This document shows positions 23,319-34,142 of a DNA stretch of 64,000 nt, piece by piece. A program made the translations under genes and the position numbers. The stretch spans positions 45,267,797 to 45,331,796 of the forward strand of contig CP136061.1 in the NCBI GenBank assembly GCA_032622095.1. The letters run 5' to 3'. This DNA comes from Siphonodentalium dalli (lineage: Eukaryota > Mollusca > Scaphopoda > Gadilida > Siphonodentaliidae). Numbering within the stretch: the first letter of the stretch is position 1; each line of letters starts with the position of its first letter. The notes under the pieces were generated by a model. The model ran no database searches. It was given only the letters and a program-made list of their open reading frames with translations, and was not told the origin of the DNA.

Positions 23319-23766
23319 TTAAAAATATTTTCATGGCTGTGGTGACGTGGGAGTTATATGCGAGCTATGGTATATCACAGGGCATGAGGTGGTATATCAG
23401 GTCGTAAATCTCTATAGCATGCGGTGAGCAAAGGTCCCCTGTGGTGGTGAGGTTCCCACTGTTTCTCTGCACTGTGTAAAGAGACTGTCATTATTGTATG
23501 CTGATTTATAATAAACATTCTTTATTGTAAGCATCAATTTCGAGTTGATAAAGGGCACTTACATATTAAACGCTCTGTTTGAGGATAAAATAATTGAAGT
23601 AAAGTTCACATAATGATTAAAGTTTTCTGTAATATGACATTTGAATTCCCATCTTGGTATAAGCGACAGTTTTGAAGGTAGTCATACATATGCTGACGGA
23701 ATGCTAAGAGCTAGTAAACGCTCTTGATCACACGCACCAGTTTTGATGTTGAAAAGAGCACATGTT
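23319..23766. repeat. Degenerate aaacgctctttatt-type repeat
   Basis: Contains aacgctctgtttgaggat and aaacgctcttgatc separated by phrases such as gagttgataaagggcac. The same phrases recur several times at 27613-28000, inside the same minisatellite-flanked block. Confidence 0.6.
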
Positions 23767-24270
23767 TATGGAATCCTATTACGGCCACTTGCTAATGGCG
23801 CTTTCGGCGCTTTCGGCGCGATGCGCCGAAAGCGCCGAAAGCGACAAAAAGTGCGCCATTAGTAACGCGCCGAAAGCGCCGAAAGCGACAAAAAGTGCGC
23901 CGTAACGGCGCACTATTTGTCGCTTTCGGCGCTTTCGGCGCTTTCGGCGCGGTGCGCCGAAAGCGACAAAATGTGCGCCATTAGCGTTATTTCGGCGCGC
24001 GCCGAAAGCGCCGAAAGCGACAAAAAGTGCGCCGATCGGCGCACATTTTGTCGCTTTCGGCGCTTTCGGCGCTTTCGGCGCGCGCCGAAACAACGCTAAT
24101 GGCGCACTTTTTGTCGCTTTCGGCGCGCGCGCCGAAAGCGCCGAAAGCGACAAAAAGTGCGCCGATCGGCGCACATTTTGTCGCTTTCGGCGCTTTCGGC
24201 GCGATGCGCCGAAAGCGACAAAAAGTGCGCCGAAAGCGCCATTAGCAAGTGGCCGTAATAGGATTCCATA
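23767..24270. mobile_element. CpG-saturated palindromic element D, copy 1
   Basis: Perfect 44-bp terminal inverted repeats start tatggaatcctattacggcc. The interior consists almost entirely of gcgccgaaagcg, its complement, and cgacaaaaagtgcgcc, arranged as many nested hairpins. CpG density is far above the surrounding sequence. Long open frames on both strands (Arg/Lys- and Phe-Gly-Ala-rich) simply reflect the absence of stop codons in this motif. No transposase or RNA gene is recognised. Confidence 0.88.
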
Positions 24271-24480
24271 GTAACTTCTGTATGCCATTAAAATGGAGGC
24301 GTTTATTGTTGACAATTTTTTTCTAAATTTTACACACCGTGAAATTATCTATAAGTTTTATCAGAAATATGGAATTACAATTAGGTGAGTGAACTTCAAA
24401 AGCCACAGCTCCTGAACCCCCCCCCCCCCCATTCGCATGGATGCAGGGATGTGGTAACGGAGAGTCCAACATGTTCTCTG
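24271..24480. other. Unassigned sequence with a poly-C tract
   Basis: Holds a run of about 14 C near 24418. No gene seen. Confidence 0.4.
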
Positions 24481-24499
24481 CCTTGTTTGTTCAATGTTA

Positions 24500-24605
24500 T
24501 AAAGTTCCATGTTAGAACATAAAAAAAGTTCCCATGTTTTGCACTGATGGAATAATATCTCTACAAGCACTATGCAGAGTAAAGTTTCATGGCACAATCT
24601 GGGGG
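24500..24605 (+). mobile_element. Family T fragment, copy 2
   Basis: Phrases aaaaaaagttcccatgtttt, gcactgatggaataatatct and gtttcatggcacaatct follow the order of the T elements at 9490 and 62075. Confidence 0.6.
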
Positions 24606-25500
24606 AGGGGTTCTTCTGACTTCAATTTCAACTACATGTTTGGGGGGGGGGGGTGTCCACCTTGGGAAATTCCAACTGCATCCCCCCTTTAGTCAGAATC
24701 AGACCAACACAAGTTTTTGAATAATTCCATTTGCACCCCCCCCCCCCTTGAACCTCAGTCAGGCCTAATTTCTAATATATTCATAAGCCATGGTTTTATA
24801 TTTCTATATTCCTGGTATGAGAACATTGACAGATATTTTAACCTGAACATTTATTAGTTATTTGAAAATTTCAAACCTCATACTCCCCTCAGGTTGGAAG
24901 TGATGACCATTTCTGTCCACAAATTTGACCAAATGTAGTAAAATATTGTTTTGCTAAACTAATTAGCAGTTTTGTATTGGCCATGTGGATGTGGGGCAAT
25001 GACACACCGGGCCGACCATGGTTCGATCCGGTGTGCGAAAATTTAGAAATCTTAACAAGAAAATTTGAAATCGTAACATCTACACTAGCCTCAAGCCTTC
25101 CTACCGTTGTAAATTTAAACCCTACACCCCCCACTTAGGTTGGAAAATTTTCAACTGATGACAATTCCAATGACAATGTTGACCAAATGTATGACAATAT
25201 TGTTTTCTTAAATTAACTAGAAGTTTTTGACTGGCCACGGGGGAGGGACCAGGACACAAGCTTTCCAAGTGTTGGAAATTTCCAATCTGTTACCCCCCCC
25301 TAAGGTTGGAAAATTTCCAACTGATGACCATTTTTTTTACCAAACATAGGAACATTTCCCCCCCCAATAAATTGTTTTATAATCAAACTACAAGAACATA
25401 TTTCACCTATTGTTGGTGTGAAATTTCCAACTAATGTTTTGGCAAGTATGAAATTTCCAACTGTTATACTTTTGACCAAAGTTGGGGGGCTAACTACTAG
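24606..25500. repeat. Degenerate array of ttggaaatttccaac-type units
   Basis: The phrase gttggaaaatttccaac / gatgaccattt recurs at irregular spacing (about 24890, 25138, 25260, 25310, 25420), with C-rich tracts in between. The two longest units (about 24890-25010 and 25138-25260) share ttgaccaaatgta and tattgttttgctaaact-like phrases. Related fragments lie near 61190-61350. Confidence 0.55.
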
Positions 25501-26567
25501 TATACGTGCGAAATAAATCTCTGTAGTTCCACTGGTAACGATGCTACCGGAATTTGCCTGTAAATATCATGCAAATTATCTCACAAGAATAAATCATACA
25601 GGTATTTGGAGGTAGCACTGGTAGTACAAGTGGAACTATATAAATGTTACTTCCGATGTCTTTCGCTCTGGTAAAGATGCATGTTAGGTGCATATTTCCG
25701 TTCATATTCTGGCACCATGTGGTTTTCTATGACGAAATGCCCACAAAAATGTACCTTGCAAACTTGCCAGCGTATGAACGTACCCTGAATCATGCCAGAA
25801 GCTGGGGTTTGTCCCACAAAAATATTCATGATTGCCAATTACTCAATCAATATATTCACTGCAAGTCTATCACAGCTAGTGACAGTCAGTTGTGGTGTTC
25901 AATTATAAACAGACTTTTTCATTATATTACATTTAATTACATGCGGCAACACTCACTTAAAAAGTTGCTCAAATGTATGCATACTAATCACTTGACTATA
26001 TTTAGACTCATTTATAGTGAAAATTCATACATGTGTTAAGTACCATATTAATAAATAATTTTAAATCTGAATAATGACAAATTATAGCATTTAGAGGTGT
26101 ATCTACAGCAAAATTCAGCCCCTCCCTTTTAAAATTGATACATAGGCCTATACATTGTACACATATGGCCATGTCCGATCTGCACTGAGGTGCCGGGAGC
26201 ATCCAAGGGCATCGGGGGGGGGGGGGGGGAGAGCCTACAAAAATGGCACTTTTCTGCCCAAAAAAGGGAATTTTCTCCGCAAACTCGGAAAAAACAACCA
26301 TAAATTCATTGTGGCAAAAATCCCTATTTTAAAGGTATTTGTCGGTTTTTATGGCCGTTTTTGACAAAAAATTAATATTCCTTGTGAAATTGGTGGTATT
26401 TGGACCCAAAAAGTTACATTTTGCTATAAAAAAACGAGATTAAACACAGCATTTTCTGTCTCCAGAAAAAGGGCAAGTCCTGCCCCCTTGGTCAAGGGCA
26501 GGGGATCAGCTGCCCCCTCTTCCGGCACCCCTGCTGGGCTGATCACATACTTAATTGTATACATGCC
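25501..26567. other. Unassigned sequence
   Basis: A 131-codon open frame (25644-26039) has no recognisable domain and overlaps an antisense frame. A G-tract of about 16 lies near 26213. A local inverted repeat of cctgcccccttggtcaaggg type sits near 26478. Nothing more is supported. Confidence 0.4.
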
Positions 26568-27019
26568 CTAATGGCGCACCGCGCTAATGGCGCACTTTCT
26601 GTCGCTTTCGGCGCGGTGCGCCGAAAGCGCCGAAAGCGACAAAAAGTGCGCCGATCGGCGCACATTTTGTCGCTTTCGGCGCTTTCGGCGCGCGCCGAAA
26701 CAACGCTAATGGCGCACTTTTTGTCGCTTTCGGCGCGCGCGCCGAAAGCGCCGAAAGCGACAAAAAGTGCGCCGATCGGCGCACATTTTGTCGCTTTCGG
26801 CGCTTTCGGCGCTTTCGGCGCTTTCGGCGCGCGCCGAAACAACGCTAATGGCGCACTTTTTGTCGCTTTCGGCGCGCGCGCCGAAAGCGCCGAAAGCGAC
26901 AAAAAGTGCGCCGATCGGCGCACATTTTGTCGCTTTCGGCGCTTTCGGCGCGATGCGCCGAAAGCGACAAAAAGTGCGCCGAAAGCGCCATTAGCAAGTG
27001 GCCGTAATAGGATTCCATA
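26568..27019. mobile_element. CpG-saturated palindromic element D, copy 2 (left end lost)
   Basis: Same orientation as copy 1. Its right half (from gccgatcggcgcacattttg to ggattccata) is essentially identical to copy 1. The left terminus is missing: the copy opens inside the repeats (ctaatggcgcaccgcgctaa). One gctttcggc stretch is expanded compared with copy 1. Confidence 0.86.
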
Positions 27020-27110
27020 CATGTTGATTAAAGTGTTGTATGATATGCCCAACTTTACTGGTATTACCCTATTGATATAAGCTTCAGTTGTGAAGGTATA
27101 GGCCATATAC

Positions 27111-27612
27111 TTAAAGACACGGTTGGCCTTGGCGGTGGGTATCCTGTGAAAATATCTCCACCCGTCAAAAACCGCCACAAACAGAAAGAACATCAAAATG
27201 TAGATAGACTTTGTCCGTATACAAATAAGAAATATCGCATAAACAGTATGTTATGGTCATATATTTGACCATTGCTATGTAAACAAAAGCATAAAAAGTT
27301 ACTTTTCTGGTGTTTGTTTATATTATGATAGTAAACATAAAGAGCGTTCTTTGTTGGTGAATACCTGATATGGATTTAATAAAGAGCGTTTATGTCATTT
27401 GTGTGTGATTAGCCGGTAGCAATGTGCTGTCTTCTGTAACACAATCAGGCTCTTGCTTAGGTAACATATAGTAGGTCTTTATGATAACATGCTGTTTACG
27501 CAATGGTCATGGTATATATGAACGGAACTGTATGCGTTTTAATGTTTTTCTGTTTACGGTGTTTGGAACAAATATGAATATTTTCGACAATTACGGCCGC
27601 ACGTGCCTTTAA
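27111..27612. mobile_element. TTAA element family E, copy 1
   Basis: About 500 bp bounded by TTAA, with short terminal inverted repeats (TTAAAGACACGGTTGGCC against GGCCGCACGTGCCTTTAA). A second copy, colinear over its whole length and very similar, lies at 51968-52468 between different flanks, which fixes the boundaries. The interior has two AAAGAGCGTT motifs (27339, 27381) and no credible ORF. Confidence 0.88.
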
Positions 27613-28001
27613 CGCTCTTTTTTGCGAGCACCAGTTTCGAATTTGATAGAGGGCACATACTGATAAAACGCTGTGTATTGTAAGCGACAATTTCGAAGTT
27701 GATAAAGTGCAAAAACTTATTAAACGCTCTCCATTGTAAAACTAAGGTGGAGTTGATAAAGTCTTAACAAAGGGCACATACTGGTTGAGGTTTTCTGTGA
27801 TATGACTCATAGTCATAGATTTTGGAAGGTAGACTCTCTTGGAATAAGCACCAGTACTGCTTTGAAGGTATGCCATATACTGACGAAATTTTAAAAGTAA
27901 ACGCTCTTTATTATTCATCAGTTATTATAAGCGTCAGTTTCGAAGTTGATAAAGGGTACATACAACTAAGGGTTGAAGTTGATAGATTATTAAAGCTGCG
28001 A
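27613..28001. repeat. Degenerate aacgctctttatt / gttgataaagggcac repeat
   Basis: Four or more units carrying AACGCTC(T) and cgaagttgataaagggcac-like phrases, related to 23319-23766. The segment separates element E from the right minisatellite array. Confidence 0.6.
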
Positions 28002-28572
28002 GTGAAAAGTTTTATCTGCCGTGAGTGAAAAGTTTATTTTGCCGTGAGTCAAAAGTTTATTTTGCCGTGAGTGAAAAGTTTATTTTGCCGTGAGTGAAAA
28101 GTTTATTTTGCCGTGAGTGAAAAGTTTATTCTGCCGTGAGTGAAAAGTTTATTTTGCTGTGAGTCAAAAGTTTATTCTGCCGTGAGTCAAAAGTTTATTC
28201 TGCCGTGAGTCAAAAGTTTATTTTGCCGTGAGTCAAAAGTTTATTTTGCCGTGAGTGAAAAGTTTATTTTGCCGTGAGTGAAAAGTTTATTTTGCCGTGA
28301 AAAGTTTATTTTGCCGTGAGTGAAAAGTTTATTTTGCCGTGAGTCAAAAGTTTATTCTGCCGTGAGTCAAAAGTTTATTTTGCCGTGAGTCAAAAGTTTA
28401 TTCTGCGGTGAGTCAAAAGTTTATTTTGCCGTGAGTGAAAAGTTTATTTTGCCGTGAGTCAAAAGTTTATTCTGCCGTGATTGAAAAGTTTGTTTTGCCG
28501 TGATTGAAAAGTTTGTTTTGCCGTGTGTATGGATGAAAAGTTTGTTTTGCCGTGGCACTTACGGGCCACCGT
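28002..28572 (-). repeat. 23-bp minisatellite, right array (~24 copies), inverted relative to the left array
   Basis: Units read gccgtgagtgaaaagtttat t and variants, the reverse complement of the 22460-23230 units. The outer border gccgtggcacttacgggcca is the exact complement of the left array's border. The two arrays therefore flank a 6.1-kb block symmetrically. Confidence 0.92.
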
Positions 28573-28739
28573 ACCAACCAATATCTAGCGAAAATTGGAT
28601 TGAATATTTTCCTATTTTCAATAAAATATTAATTCGTCCATCGTTCAGAAAATTTCCAAAAGTAGGGGTGGGGGTGGGTGTTGTGGTTGGAATTAATTAT
28701 CAGTTGGAATGTTTCAGGCACCATGTGAAATTTTTTAAT

Positions 28740-29182
28740 TTAAAGGTACTCAATCCGATCAGACGCTCCTACATTACTATTTCTTTGGCTTCGGGGGTAA
28801 AACATATTTGATTCGAGTCGACGAACCCCCCGTCACAGCTCAGATTGATCAGATATAGATTTTTGAAGTTTGTGATTTCAATTGTTTGATTATCAGAAAC
28901 TCGAGGTCAAACGGACGGTATTGCAGATAAAGATGGATAACTCTAAAATCAAGTGGTTATTATTACGACTTGATTTTAGAGTTATCCATCTTTAGCTGCA
29001 AGATTCAAGACCGTCCGTTTGACCCTCATACTTCAATCAGTTTGTGGCCCACAAACAATAGAAAGCGCAAAGTTCAAACATCGATATCTAACCACTCCTC
29101 GACTCGAATCAAACTTTTTTTTATACCCCCGAAGCCAAAGAAATAGTAATTTAGTAGTGTCTGATCGGATTGAGTACCTTTG
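28740..29182. mobile_element. TTAA fold-back family F, copy 2
   Basis: Starts TTAAAGGTACTCAATCCGAT and ends atcggattgagtacctttga (last TTAA mutated to TTGA). Arms contain gggggtaaaacatatttgat / complement, and the centre is a near-perfect hairpin of aactctaaaatcaagt / acttgattttagagtt. Confidence 0.88.
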
Positions 29183-29215
29183 ATATGTGTTATCGACAAC
29201 TTGCTAAACAAACGG

Positions 29216-30770
29216 ATAGGGTTCTTTATTCCGATGGTTCTTTATTCCGAAGGTTCGCTATTCCGAAGGTTTTCTATTCTGGGCGTATTTGACCAGAAAT
29301 GAATCAAAATTTGCACCACCACAAAAACCACTCGAGGAATGAAAAATACTATTACGCTAGTGTTCACATATAGTACATTGAAACACCCCATTCTAAATCT
29401 CAAATTGTCCCAGATGTCGGTTATTAATAGCAAGTAGACAGCATCAGTTTATCATTGATTATGGAAAGTTGAACACACGATGACTGCATGACTGAAATAA
29501 ACTACATGTAAGAGATACAGTCTGTCCGAACTGGCAATCTGTATTTGAAAGAAACATCAACATTAAAGGTCCACTTAATTTTCGAGCCCCCAGATCACAT
29601 ATATAAAATATATGCCATATTATATACCGTTTGAAATAGGAAGCTCTCTAACATTGTATTATCAACTTATCCGGTGTAATAAACTGTGAACATGTTGTTT
29701 TGGGTGAGTTACCAACGTGTTTTTGTGCTTAAATTTCATCTGGTTTTGTTGCGCAAAGTGAATTATTTTCAATGGAGGGGGAATAACTCTCTATTTTAAA
29801 GATAGAGTTATTTCCCTGACATTGAAAATACATTTTAGTTTGAGTTAGGTGCATTCTGTGAGCCATAACGGGGGGAATCTCTTTATGATTTCAGCTGTTT
29901 TCTATTTTTCTATGTGAACATGTTGTTTTCGTTGAGACATCGACGTCTGTTCTGTGCTGAATTTTCTACACAAAGTCTATTATTTTCAAGGGGAATAACT
30001 ATATATTTAGATATAGAGTTATTCCCCTTCAATTGAAAATAAATTATAGTTTGAATTCTGTTCCATTCTGGAGCTATAACGGGGGAAATTATTTTATGAT
30101 TTCAGCTATTTTTTATTACTCTATGGGCACCTTCTGAGACACAGATGTTTCAAATGGTGATGAATTGTACTATTTTAATCATATGTTATGGCATAGTTTG
30201 TTATTAAAACCGTATATCAAGGTACTATAAAAAAAAATCGGTGACTCGAAAATTAAGCGGGCCTTTAAAGTCAATACAAAGTCACAATTGCAGTTAAGTT
30301 AATCTCATACCCGTCTATTCGGCGATATTCTGCTGCGCAGTATGTTATGGTGCCCCAGTATTCATTATATAGCCCCACTGTTATAATCCGCCTTCAGCTG
30401 GTGTATTCTTGCCTCTATAAGATTATTAAGATATAACGTCATACGTAATGACATTAAATCGTATATGGAATCATAGCAATTGTGTGGGCTGCGTGTGGTG
30501 AATATGTATTGAGAAATAACGTCACACGTAATGACATTAAATCTCAACGAAACCCGCGAAAACAAACAAATATCATTATTTATTGTTTTAATGTTTAAGT
30601 TATTTCCTCCATACAAAGAGTCTTCGTGATAAAGAACCCTCTCAATACTTTAGAATATAGAATTAACCTTTAAAATAACAAAAACCTTCGGAATAGAGCA
30701 CCTTCGGAATAGAGAACTTTCGGAATAGTGAAAATTCGGAATAGCGAACCTTCGGAATAGAGACATGTCC
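29216..30770. mobile_element. Inverted pair of reiterated TTCGGAATAGAG enclosing a G element
   Basis: Three or four copies of ttctttattccgaaggttcg-type units at 29216-29280 are answered by accttcggaatagagaact-type units at 30683-30765. The enclosed sequence holds fold-back G copy 1 and a duplicated phrase, acgtaatgacattaaatc (30443, 30529). Probably one old element with subterminal repeats; no TSD identified. Confidence 0.55.
29563..30268. mobile_element. TTAA fold-back family G, copy 1 (~706 bp)
   Basis: Starts TTAAAGGTCCACTTAATTTT and ends aaaattaagcgggcctTTAA. It contains two related inner hairpins (ggggaataactctctatttt / complement near 29780-29815, and a second near 29990-30030), so the core appears duplicated compared with copies at 45568 and 54011. 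Confidence 0.85.
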
Positions 30771-31264
30771 CCAAAAAAACTCTCCCGAAACGACAAATAT
30801 TTTCGATATTCATGGGTTGAAAAGACCTTCGCGCCTGCATAACACATCCGCATAACGGCGTCGGCGTCATCACACGCCCTCAGGTCCTTCCAACCCATGA
30901 ATACCTCGAGAACAGTGGGAATTTATTTCTTCAAAACAGCACATTTGAACTCTATTTACTGATTATAATGGTGTACTTCTCATTATAATGGTATTATAAA
31001 TGGGCTAATCATGCACTGCATAATACGTATATTGGATAAAATTGTGACTTTAGCTCAAATGGCTGCCAAATTGGCGGCCAAACTATGGAAAATGGTAGAT
31101 ATTGCCCCTATTATTACTTCTTCCTAAGAACAGTCCATTGCTCCCTAATAATATAATAGGGAGTAGTGACCTCTCCCCTCTAGGCTGGTCCCTGCCCTTC
31201 TGAACTGGTATAATCTGCTTATCTTACCTGAACATCCCTCCAGTTGAATAATGAGACTACTACA
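30771..31264. other. Unassigned sequence
   Basis: A short inverted pair (tcatgggttg / caacccatga at 30811 and 30889) encloses a CpG-richer 80 bp. The rest is AT-rich with no recognised feature. Confidence 0.4.
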
Positions 31265-32405
31265 ATGGATAGTTTTATAGCTGAATGGGAGAATCCATTC
31301 AGTACTGGGGAATCCATTCTATATATACGGGGGAGAATCCATTCAGTATGGGTGATAGACAATTCTGTACGGGGAGAATCCATTTTCTACGGGGTTGAAT
31401 CCATTCTATACGGGAGAGAATCCATTTTATACGGAGGAGACTCCATTCTGTACCGGGGAGAATCCATTCTGTACGGGTAATAATCAATTCAGTACGGGCA
31501 GAATCCATTATGTATGGGGTTGAACCCATTCTATACGGGGGAGAATCCATTCTGTACGGGGATAATCCATTCTGTACGGGGGATAATCCATTCTGTTATA
31601 TAGGGGGAGAATCCACCCAGTACGGGGGAATCCATTCTGTACGGGGGTAATCAGTTCAGTACGGGGGAATCCATTCTGTACGGGGGAGAATCCATTCTGC
31701 ACGGGGGAGAATCCATTCTGTACGGGGGAGTCCATTCTGTACGGGGGTAATCAGTTCAGTACGGGAGAATCCATTCTGTACGGGGGTAATCAGTTCAGTA
31801 TACGGGAGAATCCATTCTGTACGGGGGTGAATCCATTCTGTTAGGAGGAGAATCCATTCTGTACGGGTAATAATCAATTCAGTACGGGCGAATCCATTAT
31901 GTATGGGGTTGAAACCATTCTATATATACGGGGGAGAATCCATTCAGTATGGGTGATAGACAATTCTGTACGGGGAGAATCCATTTTCTACGGGGTTGAA
32001 TCCATTCTATACGGGAGAGAATCCATTTTATACGGAGGAGACTCCATTCTGTACCGGGGAGAATCCATTCTGTACGGGTAATAATCAATTCAGTACGGGC
32101 AGAATCCATTATGTATGGGGTTGAACCCATTCTATACGGGGGAGAATCCATTCTGTACGGGGGATAATCCATTCTGTACGGGGGATAATCCATTCTGTTA
32201 TATAGGGGGAGAATCCACCCAGTACGGGGGAATCCATTCTGTGCGGGGGTAATCAGTTCAGTACGGGGGAATCCATTCTGTACGGGGGAGAATCCATTCT
32301 GTACGGGGGAGAATCCATTCTGTACGGGGGAGTCCATTCTGTACGGGGGTAATCAGTTCAGTACGGGGGAATCCATTCTGTACGGGGGTAATCAGTTCAG
32401 TACGG
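31265..32405. repeat. ~21-24-bp minisatellite with a 601-bp duplication
   Basis: Units are variants of gggggagaatccattctgta cg. Two long stretches (from about 31310 and from about 31911) carry the same unusual variants in the same order, for example ctatatatacgg at 31319 and 31920, showing a segmental duplication with period 601. Open frames on both strands are by-products. The right edge lies about 12 bp from the receptor stop codon, so the array would be in that gene's 3' UTR. Confidence 0.92.
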
Positions 32406-32416
32406 TTATGAAAGGG

Positions 32417-33496
32417 TTAAGATGACTTGAAGCATCTGAGAAAGGCTGTTTTCATACCTTGTTTGATTTGTTTGACTCTTAGTGCGTAGACAAGCGGGTT
32501 GACAGAAGAGTTGATCAACCAGAGATTGCCTAGAAGAAACCTATAATGCTGGCTAATTGTAGCCTCATCATCAATAATTAGTAGTACGTTGTATGGTAGT
32601 AAGGTAAGCGTTAACAGAACAAATAAAATCACAATAGTTTTAAGTTTTCCTCCTCCATTTCTCTTTGCGGCAGGTAAATATTTTGCTGGAATATTCTCAT
32701 CCGGAGCATTCTTTCTAGTGCATTCTTCACTTTGATTCTGTTCAGTAACCGTAGAACACGCAGCTGCATTCCTACTGATACAAGTGAGTTGAATACTTGG
32801 TTTTAGGGATATCTGAAACAGCTGCTTCACTTTTATCAAAAGAAATACAAATATGGGTGCTGCTATACAGTATATTGTTAGAAGATATACAGCTACAAAG
32901 AATGGCCCTCTTCCTTCCGGTTTGTATACTCTGAAAGGCGAGCATGTATAATTTGAAACAAAATCTTCACTTCTCAACCATAGTATGGGTAGTATACTGT
33001 AAACTGCGAATGAAAACACCCATATAGCGGCGCTATAAATTATACTCCTCTTTAATGTAAATAACTGTTTGAATTTGTGAGGTTTCAAAATAGCAGTGAT
33101 TCGCTCTATGCATATTAATACAATGTGAATTGTTGATGCCGATAATGCAGCGAATAGTGTGTGCGGAACCATTGAGCATGCTATGGGTTTTCGGAATAAA
33201 TCTGGACGAATTAATATTATAGGCACCCAAAGCATTGATAATCCAACGACCATGTCACTGGAAGCAAGACTAGTGACTAACAACAAATGAGGATCTCTGC
33301 GGAAAACTTTGTTCATCAACACCACAACCACCACGAATAGATTAGAACTGACTGTCCAAGTTGAAATAACTCCCATTACAATTACCACAACTATTGGAAC
33401 TTCAGGCACTTCAGTTTGGTTACCTTCCAAAGTAGAGTTGCTGTTCCTTGCTATAACAATCCCGTTCGTGTTGAGTGAAATGTTGGTGTCATCCAT
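32417..33496 (-). CDS. Class A (rhodopsin-like) G protein-coupled receptor, orphan
   Basis: A 359-residue intronless receptor predicted to sit in the plasma membrane with the N terminus outside. The N terminus (1-33) has sequons at N5, N20 and N26. Seven hydrophobic segments follow at about 34-60, 70-95, 105-130, 150-173, 198-222, 286-309 and 317-339. Class A landmarks are present: SSNLF in TM1, D81 in TM2 (LASSD), C107 at the top of TM3 pairing with C185 in loop 2, an ERI variant of DRY (131-133), W159 in TM4, P214 in TM5, LLPYN with P301 in TM6, and NPLVY (333-337) in TM7. C355 could be palmitoylated. TM3 lacks the aspartate used by aminergic receptors, so a monoamine ligand is unlikely; the TM3 and TM7 flavour is nearer to adenosine/melanocortin-type receptors, but the ligand is unknown. 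The TM6 toggle tryptophan is replaced (LTLTLLP). Start is the first ATG after in-frame hydrophilic sequence. Confidence 0.93.
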   Translation of the reverse strand: MDDTNISLNTNGIVIARNSNSTLEGNQTEVPEVPIVVVIVMGVISTWTVSSNLFVVVVVLMNKVFRRDPHLLLVTSLASSDMVVGLSMLWVPIILIRPDLFRKPIACSMVPHTLFAALSASTIHIVLICIERITAILKPHKFKQLFTLKRSIIYSAAIWVFSFAVYSILPILWLRSEDFVSNYTCSPFRVYKPEGRGPFFVAVYLLTIYCIAAPIFVFLLIKVKQLFQISLKPSIQLTCISRNAAACSTVTEQNQSEECTRKNAPDENIPAKYLPAAKRNGGGKLKTIVILFVLLTLTLLPYNVLLIIDDEATISQHYRFLLGNLWLINSSVNPLVYALRVKQIKQGMKTAFLRCFKSS

Positions 33497-34142
33497 ATTG
33501 GAATTCCTTCAATAAAATTTGCCTCAGGCTATTCACATTCTATATAATAATGTTATAGTAATGTCATTGACTTCATGACATGACAGCATAATATGTCAGC
33601 ACTTTATCACTCTTTCAACCAAGATGAACCACAAGCATTGAAATTGTCCAAATATCCACTGTTCCTGTCGCATTTTTCACGAATAAACATTAATTAACTT
33701 ACATGCAATTGAACACGTGAGCCATACCACATGACTAATCTGGTTACTTGACCAGTGGGAACCACCCTTGTCATAGCGCTGCCGTCAACAATATGTATGA
33801 ACTGCTGTGAGAAAATTCATTTAAATATCAGGAAATCATAGGACACAGGAAGTTGATTATCTGGTTTTTGATTTTTAAGTTCAATAAAATGTAATGAATG
33901 AGAAACAATTTACATTGACACCAATATGAAGCTTCTAAATATCACTTTGAAAAATCATGCATGCCGATATGTTATACCATTAAATCAATTTTATAGAAAT
34001 TAACAATTTCTATACTCAATACTCATTGACGAGTAGTTATTCTTTTGGAAATGCTCACATAATAAGTTCAACTAACGTCCATGTTTCGTTATTTCACTGT
34101 AGCTTGTCTGCGGTTTACGTGATCGCGAAACATTACGCCCAT
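33497..34142. other. Upstream region of the receptor gene
   Basis: AT-rich unique sequence where promoter and 5' UTR of the minus-strand receptor would lie. I see no clear TATA or CCAAT element. Near 34017 there is a copy of the cattgacgagtagtt dispersed repeat. Confidence 0.45.

Noticed and set aside
24979-25035. tRNA gene or SINE head (box A-like tggccatgtgg and box B-like GGTTCGATCC about 40 bp apart)
   Set aside because: No cloverleaf can be formed: T-arm stem pairing is poor, no acceptor stem, and box A lies in a tandem unit whose neighbour lacks box B. A short cacaccgg/ccggtgtg hairpin is the only real structure.
25644-26039. 131-codon open frame as a gene
   Set aside because: No recognisable domain, an overlapping antisense open frame, and composition typical of random AT-rich sequence.
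23779-27196. Arg/Lys-rich and Phe-Gly-Ala-rich open frames
   Set aside because: They are translations of the stop-free GCGCCGAAAGCG palindromic motif in elements D, open on both strands.
31299-32337. Repeat-containing open frames next to the receptor gene
   Set aside because: Translations of the ~22-bp minisatellite; present in both orientations.
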